NCBI GenBank assembly: GCA_014155875.1
Contig: JACEFZ010017451.1
Location: forward strand, 737,739-801,738
Direction: 5' to 3'
DNA from: Cepaea nemoralis
Lineage: Eukaryota > Mollusca > Gastropoda > Stylommatophora > Helicidae
DNA length: 64,000 bases
Shown here: positions 51,441-62,339 of the stretch, one piece after another
Layout: each line of letters starts with the position of its first letter
Position numbering within the stretch: position 1 is the first letter of the stretch
Translations under genes and position numbers: made by a program
The notes under the pieces: generated by a model
What the model was told of the DNA's origin: nothing
The model's input: only the letters and a program-made list of their open reading frames with translations
Database searches by the model: none

Positions 51441-53639
51441 CTTCCTTTAAAGTGTCGTCCCTGGAGTGAGGGGAGTCAACACCCACATTATATTTTTTTC
51501 CCTATCAATATCCTGGATAATCCACCAGCTTCCGTCCAACACACTCCTTCAGTTCATGGACACCTTTTCCTCTCTCTCTCACTGTCGTACTATGCCCCCT
51601 CTCATTCTTCCCCACGCAACATATTCAACAACTCCTGCTTCCAAAAAAATTAATACAGATTAATTTATTAAAAGAAAAAAAGTGTAATGTACTTGAGATG
51701 TGTATGCGAAGAAAATGTGTGATGTGTTCTATAATGTGTGTAGGATCGGACCCTCAGATAATAGCATAGTCAGTTCATCCTTGCAAGGACACACCACAGC
51801 ACGTTAAGTCAGAACAAGTCCATCTCACCCAGTACTGTCTCTCTCCTGCCGGACACCGACTGTCATCTGTAGCTACCTGGTAATTCATCTTCCTGATCAT
51901 CCGAAATAGATACTGTTTGTAAATTACAGCTGATCATGGACCGGTTGCACACTACACATTATAAGTTCCTATCGTTCCTAAAAAATGTACGAATCCTTGG
52001 TTGTGTGTACTTAGGTATCACTGTTATTGTTAATATACTTGATCTTAACTAGTGTCTATAACGTCTCAAGTATGATGTCTTTTGTAATATTTCACTGGGA
52101 TCTATCACACGATGTGACTTACATTTTAATGTTCTCATTCCTTTAACAATGTTTGTATGATGTGTGACATATCAACAATCAACACCCACCCTAGGTGAAC
52201 CTTAACACGCAGGAGTCGTTATATTGGCTGGCTCTTCTGAGCCATGTTATGGTGAACCCTCCTGATTATGAGTCCAGCGTAAACATTATACCCCCTTTCG
52301 TCTCGGGTGTTATTCGTTTTCCGTAAGAAAGCATTTGAGTGGCCAACTGGTGTTCTTCTAATTGGAGTTGCACTTCTTCAAAACCAGTTTTGAACTTCCT
52401 CGTAACTGGCAGGGAACCTGTTAGAGAAACAACACATCTGTTGATAGCACTAGTCACTGATCCTACCGGCTGGGTGTAAGCCTATTGCCTTGCTCTGTTA
52501 TTTCTCAGCTAACTAAACTCTGTCATAGAGCCTATTAGCTCCTCACCTACGTCCGAATCAGGCTATGACAAGGAAAGACCCATAAACAGAGTGCAAAACT
52601 TCAGTGGGCAAACCACTGAAAGATCCCCCCCCCCTCCCCCATTGGACACTTTCCCCATCTCCCAACCCATCTTAAATCTCTCCAAATATACCCCGCTATC
52701 CTATTCATCCTAGCACAGCAAATTTTCACTTCACTACTCTAACTAGTTTTCAACTAACAGTGCTAATCATCACACTCTAGTTTTAACAAGACTACTGCCT
52801 ATATTAATCAGGACTAATTATACTATATAAACTACCTTAGGCAAAACCGCAGTTCGATAAAATCACATCTACATTTGCCATGACAGGCACGCGTAAAATT
52901 AAATTAACTTAATTCGCACATGGTAGACATATTTCCACTCAGAACTGCAGTGCCAAAGCATGTCCGCCTAAATCAACTGTTTGAGTTACACTGTCTCCCC
53001 CAATCATGGTTTTTCAAACAGCCTTGAATTGTTCACGTGACGTTGTTGATGTCCTGCAGGTGTCCCAATGTTTCCAATAACAAACCCACAACTTTTGTCA
53101 GGTGGTGACAAGCAAAACCGCCATTCCGTTGATGTCGGGAAATTCTAAATGACAGACGGACTGTTTTCTCCCGAGCCGGGCACTTCCGCTTGAATTCGAC
53201 CTGTTTTTGAACTGTCAAGGGCGGTGTATTGATTCATCTCAATCACTCCCTCCCCAGTAAACATCTGCAGCTGTTACTTTTGACCGTCCTGGGATTTTTG
53301 ACATCCGATTTGTTTTTTCTGTTAGTTAAAATAGTTGTGGCTGTGAAAACATCCCGTTAATCAGAATGCCTTTATTATCATCAACTGGTTAATCTCGGTG
53401 TTTTTCGTGACAGTTGGTCACTTGAAACGACATAAAAGTTGTGAGAGAATAATCATGGAGGGGTATATTCCCGGAAAGAGAAGAAGAGAAAATCGGTGCA
53501 GGATGTGGCAGATGAGCTCCAGATGGGTGTATCGAACGCTGGATATCTTGCTTATGACCGAGAAGTTTTTCTGAAGGTTGTTATGAAAGCGGAGTTCAGC
53601 AAAGGACATGCTACTGAATGAATGAATGAGTTACCATAG
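51441..53639. other. Largest low-repeat stretch, 2.2 kb
   Basis: AT-rich. No tandem repeat, LINE motif, SINE core or convincing coding frame (all under 80 residues). A short C-run lies at 52,626. This is the likeliest place for single-copy sequence, but nothing identifies it. Confidence 0.5.
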
Positions 53640-53800
53640 TGTCATTTCCGTTTGTTTGTTGCGTGTTGTGTTTTCTTCTTGTTGTTCGCCGATGAAGGCT
53701 TGTCACTGCAACGTTCAATGTTGTTTGTAATTGTAATTTTGTAAAGGTGACATTTGTTTAAATTTCCACAGCTTTGCCGCAGTTTAGTCTATTTGCTTTA
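53640..53800 (+). repeat. Family P copy
   Basis: CGCCGATGAAGGCTTGTCAC then TGCAACGTTCAATG, TTTTGTAAAGGTGACATTTG, and TTCCACAGCTTTGCCGCAG. Confidence 0.75.
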
Positions 53801-53934
53801 TTATATGTCCTTTCTCAACATTGGTTGCTCATACAGGCTTATTATTGTCTCTGAATATTGCCTACCCGCAGGTAACCGTGTCTTCCTCTCGCACATTTCC
53901 CCTCTACTTTCTTTCTGTCTGTCGGCATTTTTTT

Positions 53935-54400
53935 TTGTCCGGCTGTCTACCTAACTACTGTCTATCAGTTTATCAGTCAGTGTGCCTGGGTGTCTGTCTG
54001 GGCCTCTGTCTACCTAACTACTGTCTGTCTGTCAGTTTATCCGCCAATATGACAGTTTGCCTGGGTGTCTGTCTTGGCATCTGTCTACCCAACTACTGTC
54101 TGTCTGTCAGTTTATTAGCTAATCTGTCAGTGTGACTGGGTGTCTGTCTGGTCATCTGTCTACCTAACTACTGTCTGTCTGTCAGTTTACCAGTCGATCT
54201 GTCAGTGTGCCCTGGTGTCTGTCTGGGCATCTAACTACTGTCTGTCTTTCTGGCAGTTTATCAGCCAATGTATCAGTGTGTCTGCATGTCTGTCTATCTT
54301 GACATCTATCTATGCAACTTATGTCTGTCTTTACGTCAGTTATATTAACCAGTCAGCCTGTCAGCCTACCCCCGTGTTTGCCAACCTATCCATAACTCCA
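53935..54400 (+). repeat. Degenerate 65-77 bp tandem repeat
   Basis: CTGTCTACCTAACTACTGTC begins each of about five units, with CTGTCAGTTTATCAG inside. Confidence 0.82.
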
Positions 54401-54910
54401 TAACAAGCCTGTCCAGTCAGCTTTCTACCTCGCTTCTCTCGGTCGTTCACTATGTGTTATCTATTCCCCCATCCGTCATCATATTGCCAACCCCGTATCT
54501 CCCATGTCCACCTTTTCCTCCAGTTTATTATTGCTATTGTTTCCCGCGACTCGCTGTTCCCTAGCAACAACACAGCCAATCATCGCTAAGTGTATCTCCA
54601 AACACACCAAGTGCCTATAGCTTACCCCTCCAGGTCAGAGGTCACAGATGGCCCCCGTGTCGTCTCACCTTTGTCTCACCGCCTGGCAGGTCTGTCTGTC
54701 AAGGATGTTATGCCATGTTGTTGAGGGTCGTTGTCACACACAGATGTAACCCCGTCGACCGGAAATCCCCGTCTCTTGTCAGTCTTGCTTGATGACAGGA
54801 AAAAAGATGGGGGGGGGGGGGGCCGTACAGTAGGGGCTTGGGGTTTTGGCAAGTCTATGTGCTAATGTGGTTGTTGTAGCTGCTACTTTATGTGGTTGTT
54901 TTTATCTGGT

Positions 54911-54911
<1 letters not shown>
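54401..54911. other. Unclassified spacer with a short G-run
   Basis: G-run near 54,809. No other feature. Confidence 0.4.

Positions 54912-54992
<81 letters not shown>
54912..54992 (+). repeat. (CT)n microsatellite
   Basis: About 40 units, abutting the L2-like LINE piece. Confidence 0.95.
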
Positions 54993-54994
<2 letters not shown>

Positions 54995-55157
54995 GCAAGG
55001 CACAGTAAACGACTAAATATATTACACATCCCGAAGCCTAGGGTAGACTTATACAAAACAAGCTTAGCGAACTCGGCAGCTAAGATATCACCAATCCCTA
55101 TACATATAATCGTAAATTATTCGAACACTATCTCAGGATGGATTACCTTCCACCTTC
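54993..55157 (+). mobile_element. L2/CR1-like LINE, extreme 3' end
   Basis: The plus frame HARHSKRLNILHIPKPRVDL then YKTSLANSA matches the minus-strand copy at 55,488-56,095. It ends GATTACCTTCCACCTTC directly before the (ATA)n tract. Confidence 0.85.

Positions 55158-55221
<64 letters not shown>
55158..55221 (+). repeat. (ATA)n microsatellite as the LINE tail
   Basis: About 21 ATA units start exactly at the LINE 3' end. The minus copy has a short version of the same tail. Confidence 0.95.
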
Positions 55222-55223
<2 letters not shown>

Positions 55224-55271
55224 CCCTAGAAAACAGCCAGTCATCTTTTGGTAGACAGTAGCTAATAACTA

Positions 55272-55487
55272 TTGCTACTTCTTCTTCTTCTGCGTTCCGA
55301 GCCATTGAGGTTCTTTGCTGTAGATACAATCCGTCTCCATTCGTCTCTCTGGTTGACCTTCTCTTGCCAGTCATTGATTCCAAGTGCTTGTAGGTCTGTA
55401 TGTATATTATCTCTCCACCGTCTTCTTCGTCTACCTCGAGGTCTACGGTCATTTATTTCCTGAGTGTAAGCGAGTTTTGTTTCTATT
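55272..55487 (-). mobile_element. RTE-B LINE, 3' fragment inserted in the L2-like tail
   Basis: The minus frame TKLAYTQEINDRRPRG, RWRDNIHTDLQALGIND and WRRIVSTAKNLNGSE is the RTE-B C-terminus. The tail is (GAA)n, seen as CTTCTTCTTCTTCTG. It sits next to the tail of the L2-like copy to its right. Confidence 0.88.
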
Positions 55488-56095
55488 ATTAAGGGGGAAG
55501 GTAATCCGTACTGAGCTAGTGTTCTAATAATCTGCAATTTTATGTATAGGGATTGATGATATCTTTGATGTCTTGTGGAAGATTGTCCCACAGCTGAGTT
55601 GCAGAGTACGTTAAGCTTGTTTTGTATAAGTCTATCCTAGGCTTCGGAATGTGTAATATATTTAATCGTTTACTGTGTCTAGCATTATATTTAAACAATG
55701 GCCAAAGGTAATTTGGGGCATTCCGATGTAGGATTTTGTGAATTAGTTTGGTCTTATTGAAAAGCAGGCGTTTTCGGAGTGGTAGTAACTGAAGGCGTTT
55801 ATACAGGCTAGGATTGTCATTTAAATGGTTGCTATTAATTAAACATATGGCCCGTTTCTGGAGTGATAAAGTCGCTTGGTGCTTGAACTGGAACAACCGT
55901 CCCAGATTGTAAAGCAGTAGTCAAAATGTGTCTGTATGTGAGAAGTATAGAATATTTTCCTTGTGTCATCAAGGAAATTTTTGATTTTGGCGAGTTGGTA
56001 GACTTTCTTAGCTGTTTGTTTAGTAAGCGCTTGAACGTGGGGATTAAACTTTAGGTTTCTATCAATGATGAGGCCTAATGTCTTGTGCTCAACTG
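55488..56095 (-). pseudogene. L2/CR1-like LINE reverse transcriptase C-terminus
   Basis: Minus frames give KTLGLIIDRNLKFNPHVQAL and FYTSHIQTHFDYCFTIWDGC, the thumb region of CR1/L2-type polymerases (YLGV-ID-L-H; L-Y--LI-PH-DYC--VWG). In a second frame SLQKRAICLINSNHLNDNPS, LPLRKRLLFNKTKLIHKILH and PKPRIDLYKTSLTYSATQLW follow. A frame change separates the two near 55,870. Catalytic motifs are missing. The 3' end, GGATTACCTTCCCCCTTAAT, meets a short AATAAT tail. Confidence 0.87.
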
Positions 56096-56187
56096 AGCTG
56101 ATCCACGACTCTGGTGATCGAGTGTAATGGCGAGTCACGACCGCCCACGCTTTCCGGCATGGCACATGATTGATTGATTGATTGAGA
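56096..56187 (+). mobile_element. RTE-A LINE (A1), 92-bp 3' end
   Basis: GAGCTGATCCACGACTCTGG to GGCATGGCACATGATTGATT, with a (TGAT)n tail. A very short 5'-truncated insertion. Confidence 0.85.
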
Positions 56188-56194
56188 TCAGGAA

Positions 56195-56430
56195 AAAGCC
56201 GTCTCCTTGGCCTAGGAGTTAGCGACTTTCTCCGTAATCCCGTGTACTCTCGTAATAACGTGACGTGCGCGAGAATCGGTGGCGGTTCTAGCCGCATCGG
56301 TAACTTACGGGATATGTGAGCCGGTCGCTCTGAAAGCAATGGCAAACTACTCGGCGTAATCTTGCCAAGATAACAACAGTGGTGAAATGCTGGTGTTGAC
56401 AGCGATGTCCAGTAAATATGATATGCGAAA
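56195..56430 (+). mobile_element. SINE-A, near full length
   Basis: GGTCGCTCTGAAAGCAATGG, CAAACTACTCGGCGTAATCT and GTGTTGACAGCGATGTCC. The head carries an extra segment (CGTGTACTCTCGTAATAACG) compared with other copies. Confidence 0.8.
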
Positions 56431-56939
56431 AATTTAAAAAAAAGTGTCATCAGCAGCAGTAGAGCGCTTATTTAGTGCAGCTGGATTGTTGTTGAGTAAG
56501 TTACGAAAACGGATGTTACCAGCTCTCGTTATAAACTCTGTGTATATCAGATTTGCATGTAAGATGGAAATTGTGGAAATGGTTCAGGGATTACATGGAT
56601 TAAATGAATTATTGGAAACAGTCGATCAGCAGAGTGACTCAGAAACAGAATGAGAGTGTCAGTCAGAATGACACTGAATTGTAATATTTAGTTTAAAGTT
56701 TTTTAAAATAACATACTCTTGAATATTACAATTAATAAATTCTGTCGTTTTACATGTCTCTTTGTACATATAGTCATATTTAGTAGACACTAATCCTCAA
56801 CTTTCATAAATTTAATAATTTTATTTGAACTGTATTCCATATTAATATTATAATGGGAATCCCATGGGATGGGATGGGATAGGCATAAATTACCATGGGA
56901 TGGGATGGGACAGAAATATATGTCCCATGGACAAGCCTG
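56431..56939 (+). pseudogene. hAT-1 transposase C-terminus with 3' terminus
   Basis: SSAAVERLFSAAGLLLSKLR and RMLPALVINSVYIRFACKM is the hAT C-terminal dimerisation domain, ending with a stop after SDSETE at 56,653. The non-coding 3' end runs to CCCATGGACAAGCCTG at 56,939. This reads inward as CAGGCTTGTCCATGGG, the same terminus as the MITE at 59,368. The 5' four-fifths of the element is missing, including the catalytic residues. Confidence 0.88.
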
Positions 56940-56999
56940 GGTCTAACACTTCACGCTTCAGCGGCAGTATCACTCCATACACCAGCTTGATTTTCTATG

Positions 57000-57032
57000 T
57001 AATGTTACGTTCAGTAGTTTGCCAATATGTCT
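57000..57032 (-). mobile_element. SINE-A core scrap
   Basis: TGTTACGTTCAGTAGTTTGC only. Confidence 0.55.
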
Positions 57033-57034
57033 CT

Positions 57035-57225
57035 ATAATTGAATGTAAGAAGGAGAAGTGCAATATAGAACCTGTTTTGCTGTATGGCTGTGAATCTTGG
57101 AATGCAAATAAACAAATTAGGAAGAACTTGCAAGCATCAGAGATGTGGTTCCTGAGACGAATGTTACGAATTTCTTAGACTGCCAGAGTAACTAACGACG
57201 ACTGCTTGAAATATAACTAGAATAT
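57035..57225 (+). mobile_element. RTE-like LINE C-terminal scrap
   Basis: NIEPVLLYGCESWNANKQIR then EMWFLRRMLRIS and a stop. It is the block seen in RTE-A, more diverged. Confidence 0.75.
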
Positions 57226-57235
57226 TACGAGGATA

Positions 57236-57557
57236 AGTTAATAAGTAAGTCACAAATGGCTGTAGAAAAATAACTAAATATGATAACAACTTGAAGCCAA
57301 TTTATTTATATACATACACTGTCCCTTTATTTCTCAACATAATTTCCACCAACACTGATGCACTTATCCCATAGTTTTATCAGTTCTCCTACACCGGCTG
57401 TATAGAACTGCGTTCTCTGTTTTCTAAACCACGTTTGCACTTCACATTCAACTTCGGCGTCATTCGCGAAATGTCTCCCTCCAAGGTGGGTTTTCAGAGG
57501 ACTTAGCCCCTAGCTATTTCCAGTAAAGCGGTGCATAGTTGGATAGAAAAAAAAAAT
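57236..57557 (-). mobile_element. Mariner copy, rearranged
   Basis: It starts TACGAGGATAAGTTAATAAG and follows the 14,819 element to about 57,515. It then switches to plus-oriented mariner N-terminal coding sequence (CAGTAAAGCGGTGCATAG) ending in an A-run. The inverted join shows internal rearrangement. Confidence 0.83.
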
Positions 57558-57811
57558 TACAAGGGCGAGTCAATAAGTAAGTCACACATTTCTGTGGGAT
57601 GGCAGGTAAATGAAAACAAGGCACGCAGATTTATGCAGTCGGTTTGGGAGCACTGATAAAACTATGTGATAAGTGCATCAATCTTAATGAAAGTTATGTT
57701 GAGAAATAAAGGGACGATGTATGTATACAAATAAACTGGTTTCAAGTTTTTTATCATATTTAGTTATTTTTCTACAATCATTTGTGACTTACTTATTAAC
57801 TTACCCTCGTA
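57558..57811 (+). mobile_element. Mariner-derived MITE, 254 bp
   Basis: The 5' end TACAAGGGCGAGTCAATAAG and the 3' end, which reads inward TACGAGGGTAAGTTAATAAG, keep only about 55 bp and 150 bp of the parent ends. It joins the preceding copy head to head. Confidence 0.85.
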
Positions 57812-57814
57812 TAT

Positions 57815-58048
57815 ACAGCAATAAGAAAGAGACAGACAGCTTTCTTTGGTCATGTGATTAGAAGAGGCATCGGAGAACATCGTGACGACTGGAAAGATCG
57901 AGGGGAAGAGATGCAGCGGCCATCCAAGAGAAATGATGTTGGATGGATTGAGACGGTGGCATGGAGGAATATCATCAGGAGAGTTGATCCACAACACCAA
58001 AGACCGAGATCTGTGGCATGGCACTTAATGATGATGCTGATGATGAGT
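57815..58048 (+). mobile_element. RTE-A LINE (A2), 3' fragment
   Basis: It matches bases 1-291 over ATAAGAAAGAGACAGACAGC and GAGAACATCGTGACGACTGG and ends TGATGATGCTGATGATGAG. Coding frames have shifted. Confidence 0.82.
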
Positions 58049-58191
58049 TTGCCATTGCTTCCTGGATGAGGAAAGTCAACGTTGAAGTCTAAACTGACAC
58101 GTGGAGGAAACGGTCCCACTGCCTCGTCATCAACGTACTGGAAGTTTAAAATCTAGAGTGGTCTTACCCCTTCGGCCACATACTTGTTTGT

Positions 58192-58440
58192 TTGCATATC
58201 CTTTTTTTAAATACAGGACATCGCAGTCAACACCAGCATTTCTGCCGCTGTGATCTCTTGGCAAGTTTACGTTCAGTAGTTTGCCATTGCTTTCTGAATG
58301 ACCGGCACCGATGCCAACGCAAAACCAACGCAAAGCGGTCTGCTGCCAAATCGCGATTAGCTGTGTTTCGAACACGGGTATACGGGATCACGAACCGCGT
58401 CCATAAGTCCGTTGCCACGGAGACGGCAGCCACATAACTG
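58192..58440 (-). mobile_element. SINE-A, best-preserved copy
   Basis: Plus-sense head: CCGTCTCCGTGGCAACGGAC, then GGTTCGTGATCCCGTATACC and GTGTTCGAAACAC (a perfect T-arm-like stem-loop). Then the body GACCGCTTTGCGTTGGTTTT, core AGAAAGCAATGGCAAACTAC and 3' end GGATATGCAAACAAAC. It is a useful reference for the family. Confidence 0.9.
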
Positions 58441-58466
58441 CATTTCCTTAAATATTTTCAGACAAA

Positions 58467-58675
58467 GGATTTCCAATTAGGCTCTTAACTGGCCTTTCTC
58501 AATGCTTTTCCTAACACTTAACTACCATCTTGTGGCATGTTAGCAGGCTATGTTTCTAGTTGAGGGCTTTCCAATTAGACTATTAACTGGCCTTTTCTCA
58601 ATGCTTTTCCTTTTCTAACACCACCATCTTGTGACATGTTAACAGGCTATGTTTCCAGTTAAGGTGACCATTGTC
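58467..58675 (+). repeat. About 105-bp tandem duplication
   Basis: TTTCCAATTAGGCTCTTAAC and TTTCCAATTAGACTATTAAC begin two copies, each ending GGCTATGTTTC-AGTT. Confidence 0.9.
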
Positions 58676-59135
58676 ATTTCTCACTACAATCCCCAAACCA
58701 GGAGACCTGTTCCACATATTGTACTATTTACAAATCGATCAGTCGAGACATTTGTAGCCCTGCCTCCTCCAATCCAGCATTAATCCAGCTAATTATCAGC
58801 TTTGCCGGATGTGAGATATAATGGGCATTCTTCTGCAACATCTCGGCCTGCCTGTTTCCTTTCCTGGTCTGACTCACGTGTCCGTCTCTTCGCCCTGTAG
58901 CTGTTGCTAATCTAACGGGATGCGTATTTGCTGCGGTCTGGTTCACGCGTTTGGCATCTGCTTTCTGTAGTTCAGCCTGTTTCTTTGTTGCCACTGTTTT
59001 GTTTTGTATCCGCCTGTTTGTTTTGTATTCATCTGTTTTGTTGTATATCCATCTGTTTTGTTGTGCAAAAATTTAAATCGTGCAATTTATTGTTTGTGTC
59101 TTCGTTATTAACATCTTTTCTTCTTAACGGATACA
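58676..59135. other. Mostly unclassified
   Basis: Bases 59,072-59,102 (AAATCGTGCAATTTATTGTT) are a MITE-3 end. The rest shows no feature. Confidence 0.45.
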
Positions 59136-59247
<112 letters not shown>

Positions 59248-59367
59248 TTGTGTTTAAGAAGGGAAAGATGTGTCCATTCATGTTATACGAAGCACTGCCA
59301 CTTGGCCTCCTCCAATCCAGCCTCCAAACAGGCCAAGTCATATATAGCACTTTAGCACACTGATTAC

Positions 59368-59605
59368 CAGGGTTGTCCGTGGGACATAATTTACATTGCG
59401 TGGTAATTTATGCATGTCCCGTTCCATGGGACTTTCCCATGGGAATAACATTCCCATGGCCAGGCCTGGCAGGCTTGTCCATGGGACATGTTTTTCTGTC
59501 CCATCCAATGGTAATTCCATGCCTGTCCCATCCCGTCCCATCCCATCCCTACACTATTAAGAAAATCCCCCTTTTCCCCCATAGGGATTCCCATGGCCAA
59601 GCCTG
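59368..59605. mobile_element. hAT-1 MITE, 238 bp, 8-bp target duplication
   Basis: CTGATTAC at 59,360-59,367 is repeated at 59,606-59,613. The termini are CAGGGTTGTCCGTGGGA and, inward from the right, CAGGCTTGGCCATGGGA. The interior is full of CCATGGGA and TGTCCCAT repeats, as is the 3' end of the transposase copy at 56,855-56,939. Confidence 0.93.
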
Positions 59606-59756
59606 CTGATTACCAACCATGTGTAATAAATAATGTACTATACACCGTGTCTAATATCTATCAATGAACCATAATTATATGTACGCGACCCCTCCTTTCC
59701 TGAGCCGTGGCTGCTTCTCTGAGCAGGCAATCTAGCTGGTTGTTCGTTAAAATTGC

Positions 59757-60000
59757 TTGCTGGTACTTTACAGGATCTTGCAATCAACCCAGCATTTATT
59801 CACTGTTTATGATTTATTAGGCAACGTTAGTTCAGCAGTTAACTTATTTTATTCCTAAACGGTCGACACATCATACCATCAACATCTACGCAAAGCGCTT
59901 TGCTCCCTAATCGCACGAGGCATATTTCGAGCCTTGGACTCGTTATGTCTGGGACTTGTGAAACACAGTTTGCCCATTCCCTACGTCACAGCGCGTTATT
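59757..60000 (-). mobile_element. SINE-A, diverged
   Basis: CTTTACAGGATCTTGCAATC, AACGGTCGACACATCATACC, ACGCAAAGCGCTTTGCTCCC and CATATTTCGAGCCTTGG follow the minus-strand order of the family. Confidence 0.75.
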
Positions 60001-60079
60001 TATAATTAATTAAAAAAAAAAAAAAAGTTAAGCACCACTTTTTACAGTTGATTTTAAAATGTGGCTGTCATAGTGTTAT

Positions 60080-60150
60080 TATTGTTTTCTGATAAAGTCA
60101 CTCCAGCCGCAACATTCTCTCGTCACTCGTGTTTTTGTCAATAATATTAA
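60080..60150 (+). repeat. Family P scrap
   Basis: TTTCTGATAAAGTCACTCCA then GCCGCAACATTCTC. Confidence 0.5.
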
Positions 60151-62296
60151 ATAAGAGAAGTTAGTTAGTTAGTTAATTAATTAGTTAGTTAGTCGACAGA
60201 TCATCCTCATTGAACATCGAACCATTTTGCCCGGATCCCCTCTTCAGTAAATCCCGCAGCGTGTAGCGGCTCACGACACCAGTTCTGCGTTGGTTTATTA
60301 CTCTTCTTTGGCTTCCTGCGTAGTGTTTTTGTTTGGCCACGCCTCTTTTAACTTGCTGTTCTCGCAGCCTGACCATGGTTGTAGATTCCCAGTCATCGCT
60401 TGGTTCTCGTAAACGACTTACTCCTCGTAGAGCATCCAGAATGTCTGCCTGTTCCATGGCTCGCCCGCCTTCCACAGTAGCCCTACCTGCAAGCCTGTCA
60501 GCCTGCTAATTCCCTTGTACACCCGCATGCCCTGGCACGAAGATGAAACTAATCTTTGCCAGCCGAGACCGCTCCAGAGACAGCAGCCACTCTCTTCGGA
60601 CCCACCCCACCTCTATCACGCTGAGTATACTCATGGAGTCACTAAGGATACATGCTCGATTGAATGTCTGCGTCTCGAGCCATGTTATTGCTTTACTTAC
60701 TGCCATGACTTCCATAGTCAGGCTGCTTGTGGTCAAAGCAAAAGCGCCAGACTCTTCCTTCACACTTTTCCCTCCGGCCTGAGCCGTAAAGGCCCATGAA
60801 CTTCTCACTCCTCGGACGACCGACCCATCCGTGTAAATGACAGCATCATCCTCTAACGAATTCTCGAAGATCAGAGCCTGTACTTCCACCCCCACAGCAG
60901 CTGGATTTTCTTGTCTGCATTTCCTGCCTAGTTGAATGCACACTGAAAAAGATGTACAGAACTCTATTGGCACCCACTCCTCGCCAGGTTCCAAGTCCTC
61001 AAGTGAACACACCTGCTGAATAATGTCTTCGGCTTGACCCATCCACGACTTTCCTCTTTTTAACCTGCTGCCCTTTACCTTCTTTATCACGCTGTGTAGT
61101 GGGAGTTGTGTGTTTGCGTTGACTCTGAGATAGGCACGTGCTTGGCAAAATTGTATTCTGTCCATTTTGGTTGGAACATCAAGGTAGCGCATCGCCCTGC
61201 ATGCTGTATCTCTTGTACATCCAAGAATAATGCACACAGCTTCTTTCTGTATCCTTTCCATCCTTTCTATCTACTTATTGCTGAGTCAGGATCACCATCG
61301 CATACCCCAAAACAGAAAGGACCAGACCCTCGTAAAGAAGACATAGATTGCGCTGCTCACAATTTGCCGCCGCTACCACCCGTATCGCAGCCAAACCCCC
61401 CACCCCCTACCCATCTTATCCACCAAGGTGGCTGCTCCTATCTTTTTTTTCCTGCCCTGAAGCTTTCTGCGCTTGTCACGCCCTATTTTACTAACCACAT
61501 CTTGCCCTGTACTGTCATGCTGGAATGTCTTGACCGTTGACTTGTGCTGCCTGGTTCTGCCTTTCTCCACCAATATGCTGCAAGGGTGGTGGTTGCTGCC
61601 GTGGTACCCTAGGACACCCCATCTACATACTGTAGTGAGTGTAGGAGAAACCAGCTTCAGATCAATAACACTGTCCTCATCACCTGGATGACTTGCTCCT
61701 GGAGACACAGCCACTGTTGATACAAACCAGGTCAATTGTTTCAAGTGCAGTGTCGAGCCCCTCCCCTGTGTGTTGAAGGAAATGCTTCCTCATGATCTGT
61801 CCTTAAGCGTTGAAATCGCCACAGAAAATAACATTTCTCTCGTGACCTAGTATGTCACTTAAGCACTGCCACTTCTGGGAATCCACACTCGCGTTACGGG
61901 CATAAACATTAACCAACACGAATGGTAGACTGGATTGAACTCTAACCGCCTGTATTTGTATGTCGTCAGTGTCCCAACTGGACATGTCTAGCTCTGAAGC
62001 CATCATACTGACGCGGATGAGAATCACAATTCCCAGGTGTCGCCTGTTGTAGAAACATTTGAAACCGGCAATTTGGAGTAACTGATCACCCAGTCTGGTC
62101 TCCCGAAGTGCTGCAACGCCTTTCCTGTATACTAGGTTTTCCAGAATAGGGCCTCGTTGTTTTACGCTGGCACAGTTGCAATATAGAATCCGAGTATTCC
62201 TGAGGCCCAGTCGGTCACACTTGAGCCTAACACGCTTTGCTCCACCACGCCTGCCTTGCCTCTTACCGCCTCTCCGCCACGACCGGAGGAAATGCT
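60150..62296 (-). mobile_element. I-1 LINE (I/Nimb-like), internally deleted
   Basis: In minus-strand order it holds an endonuclease (62,296 to about 61,620), the last part of the reverse transcriptase (about 61,330-61,100), RNase H (about 60,870-60,510) and a basic C-terminus. It ends in an (AACT)n tail at 60,150-60,195. The polymerase core of about 1.5 kb is missing. A SINE-B copy abuts its 5' side. Domain order and RNase H point to the I/Nimb group. Confidence 0.88.
60185..61330 (-). pseudogene. I-1 LINE ORF2 C-terminal half: RT end and RNase H
   Basis: The open frame 60,506-61,261 (251 residues) begins in the RT connection region, MERIQKEAVCIILGCTRDTA. It shows all RNase H landmarks: DDAVIYTDGSVV (Asp), SSLTMEVMAVSKAI (Glu), ACILSDSMSILSV (Asp) and SFIFVPGHAGVQGN (His). 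A stop after GN at 60,506 separates it from the frame 60,185-60,475, which continues the tail (VVSRYTLRDLLKRGSGQ) to its end at NEDDLSTN. Only one stop separates the two. RNase H removes RNA from the hybrid during reverse transcription. The motif set looks intact, but the ORF lacks the polymerase core. Confidence 0.9.
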
Positions 62297-62339
62297 GGTC
62301 AGCATGGTCGAATGGGCAAGAACGTGTATTTTTAAACAT
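61373..62339 (-). pseudogene. I-1 LINE apurinic-type endonuclease domain
   Basis: The frame 61,803-62,339 reads RILYCNCASVKQRGPILENL (N-terminal Asn region), GVAALRETRLGDQLLQIAGF (catalytic Glu), DIQIQAVRV and PFVLVNVYARN, then NVIFCGDFNA (Asp/Asn). It stops at 61,803. The end of the domain, RWGVLGYHGSNHHPCSI, is in another frame; its SNHHP stands where active enzymes have SDHxP. So the copy has at least one stop, one frameshift and a changed catalytic Asp. The first residues (MFKNTRSC) belong to the adjacent SINE-B. Confidence 0.87.

Noticed and set aside
53754..54403. Cys/Leu-rich frames near 54 kb
   Set aside because: They come from a degenerate CTGT-based tandem repeat.
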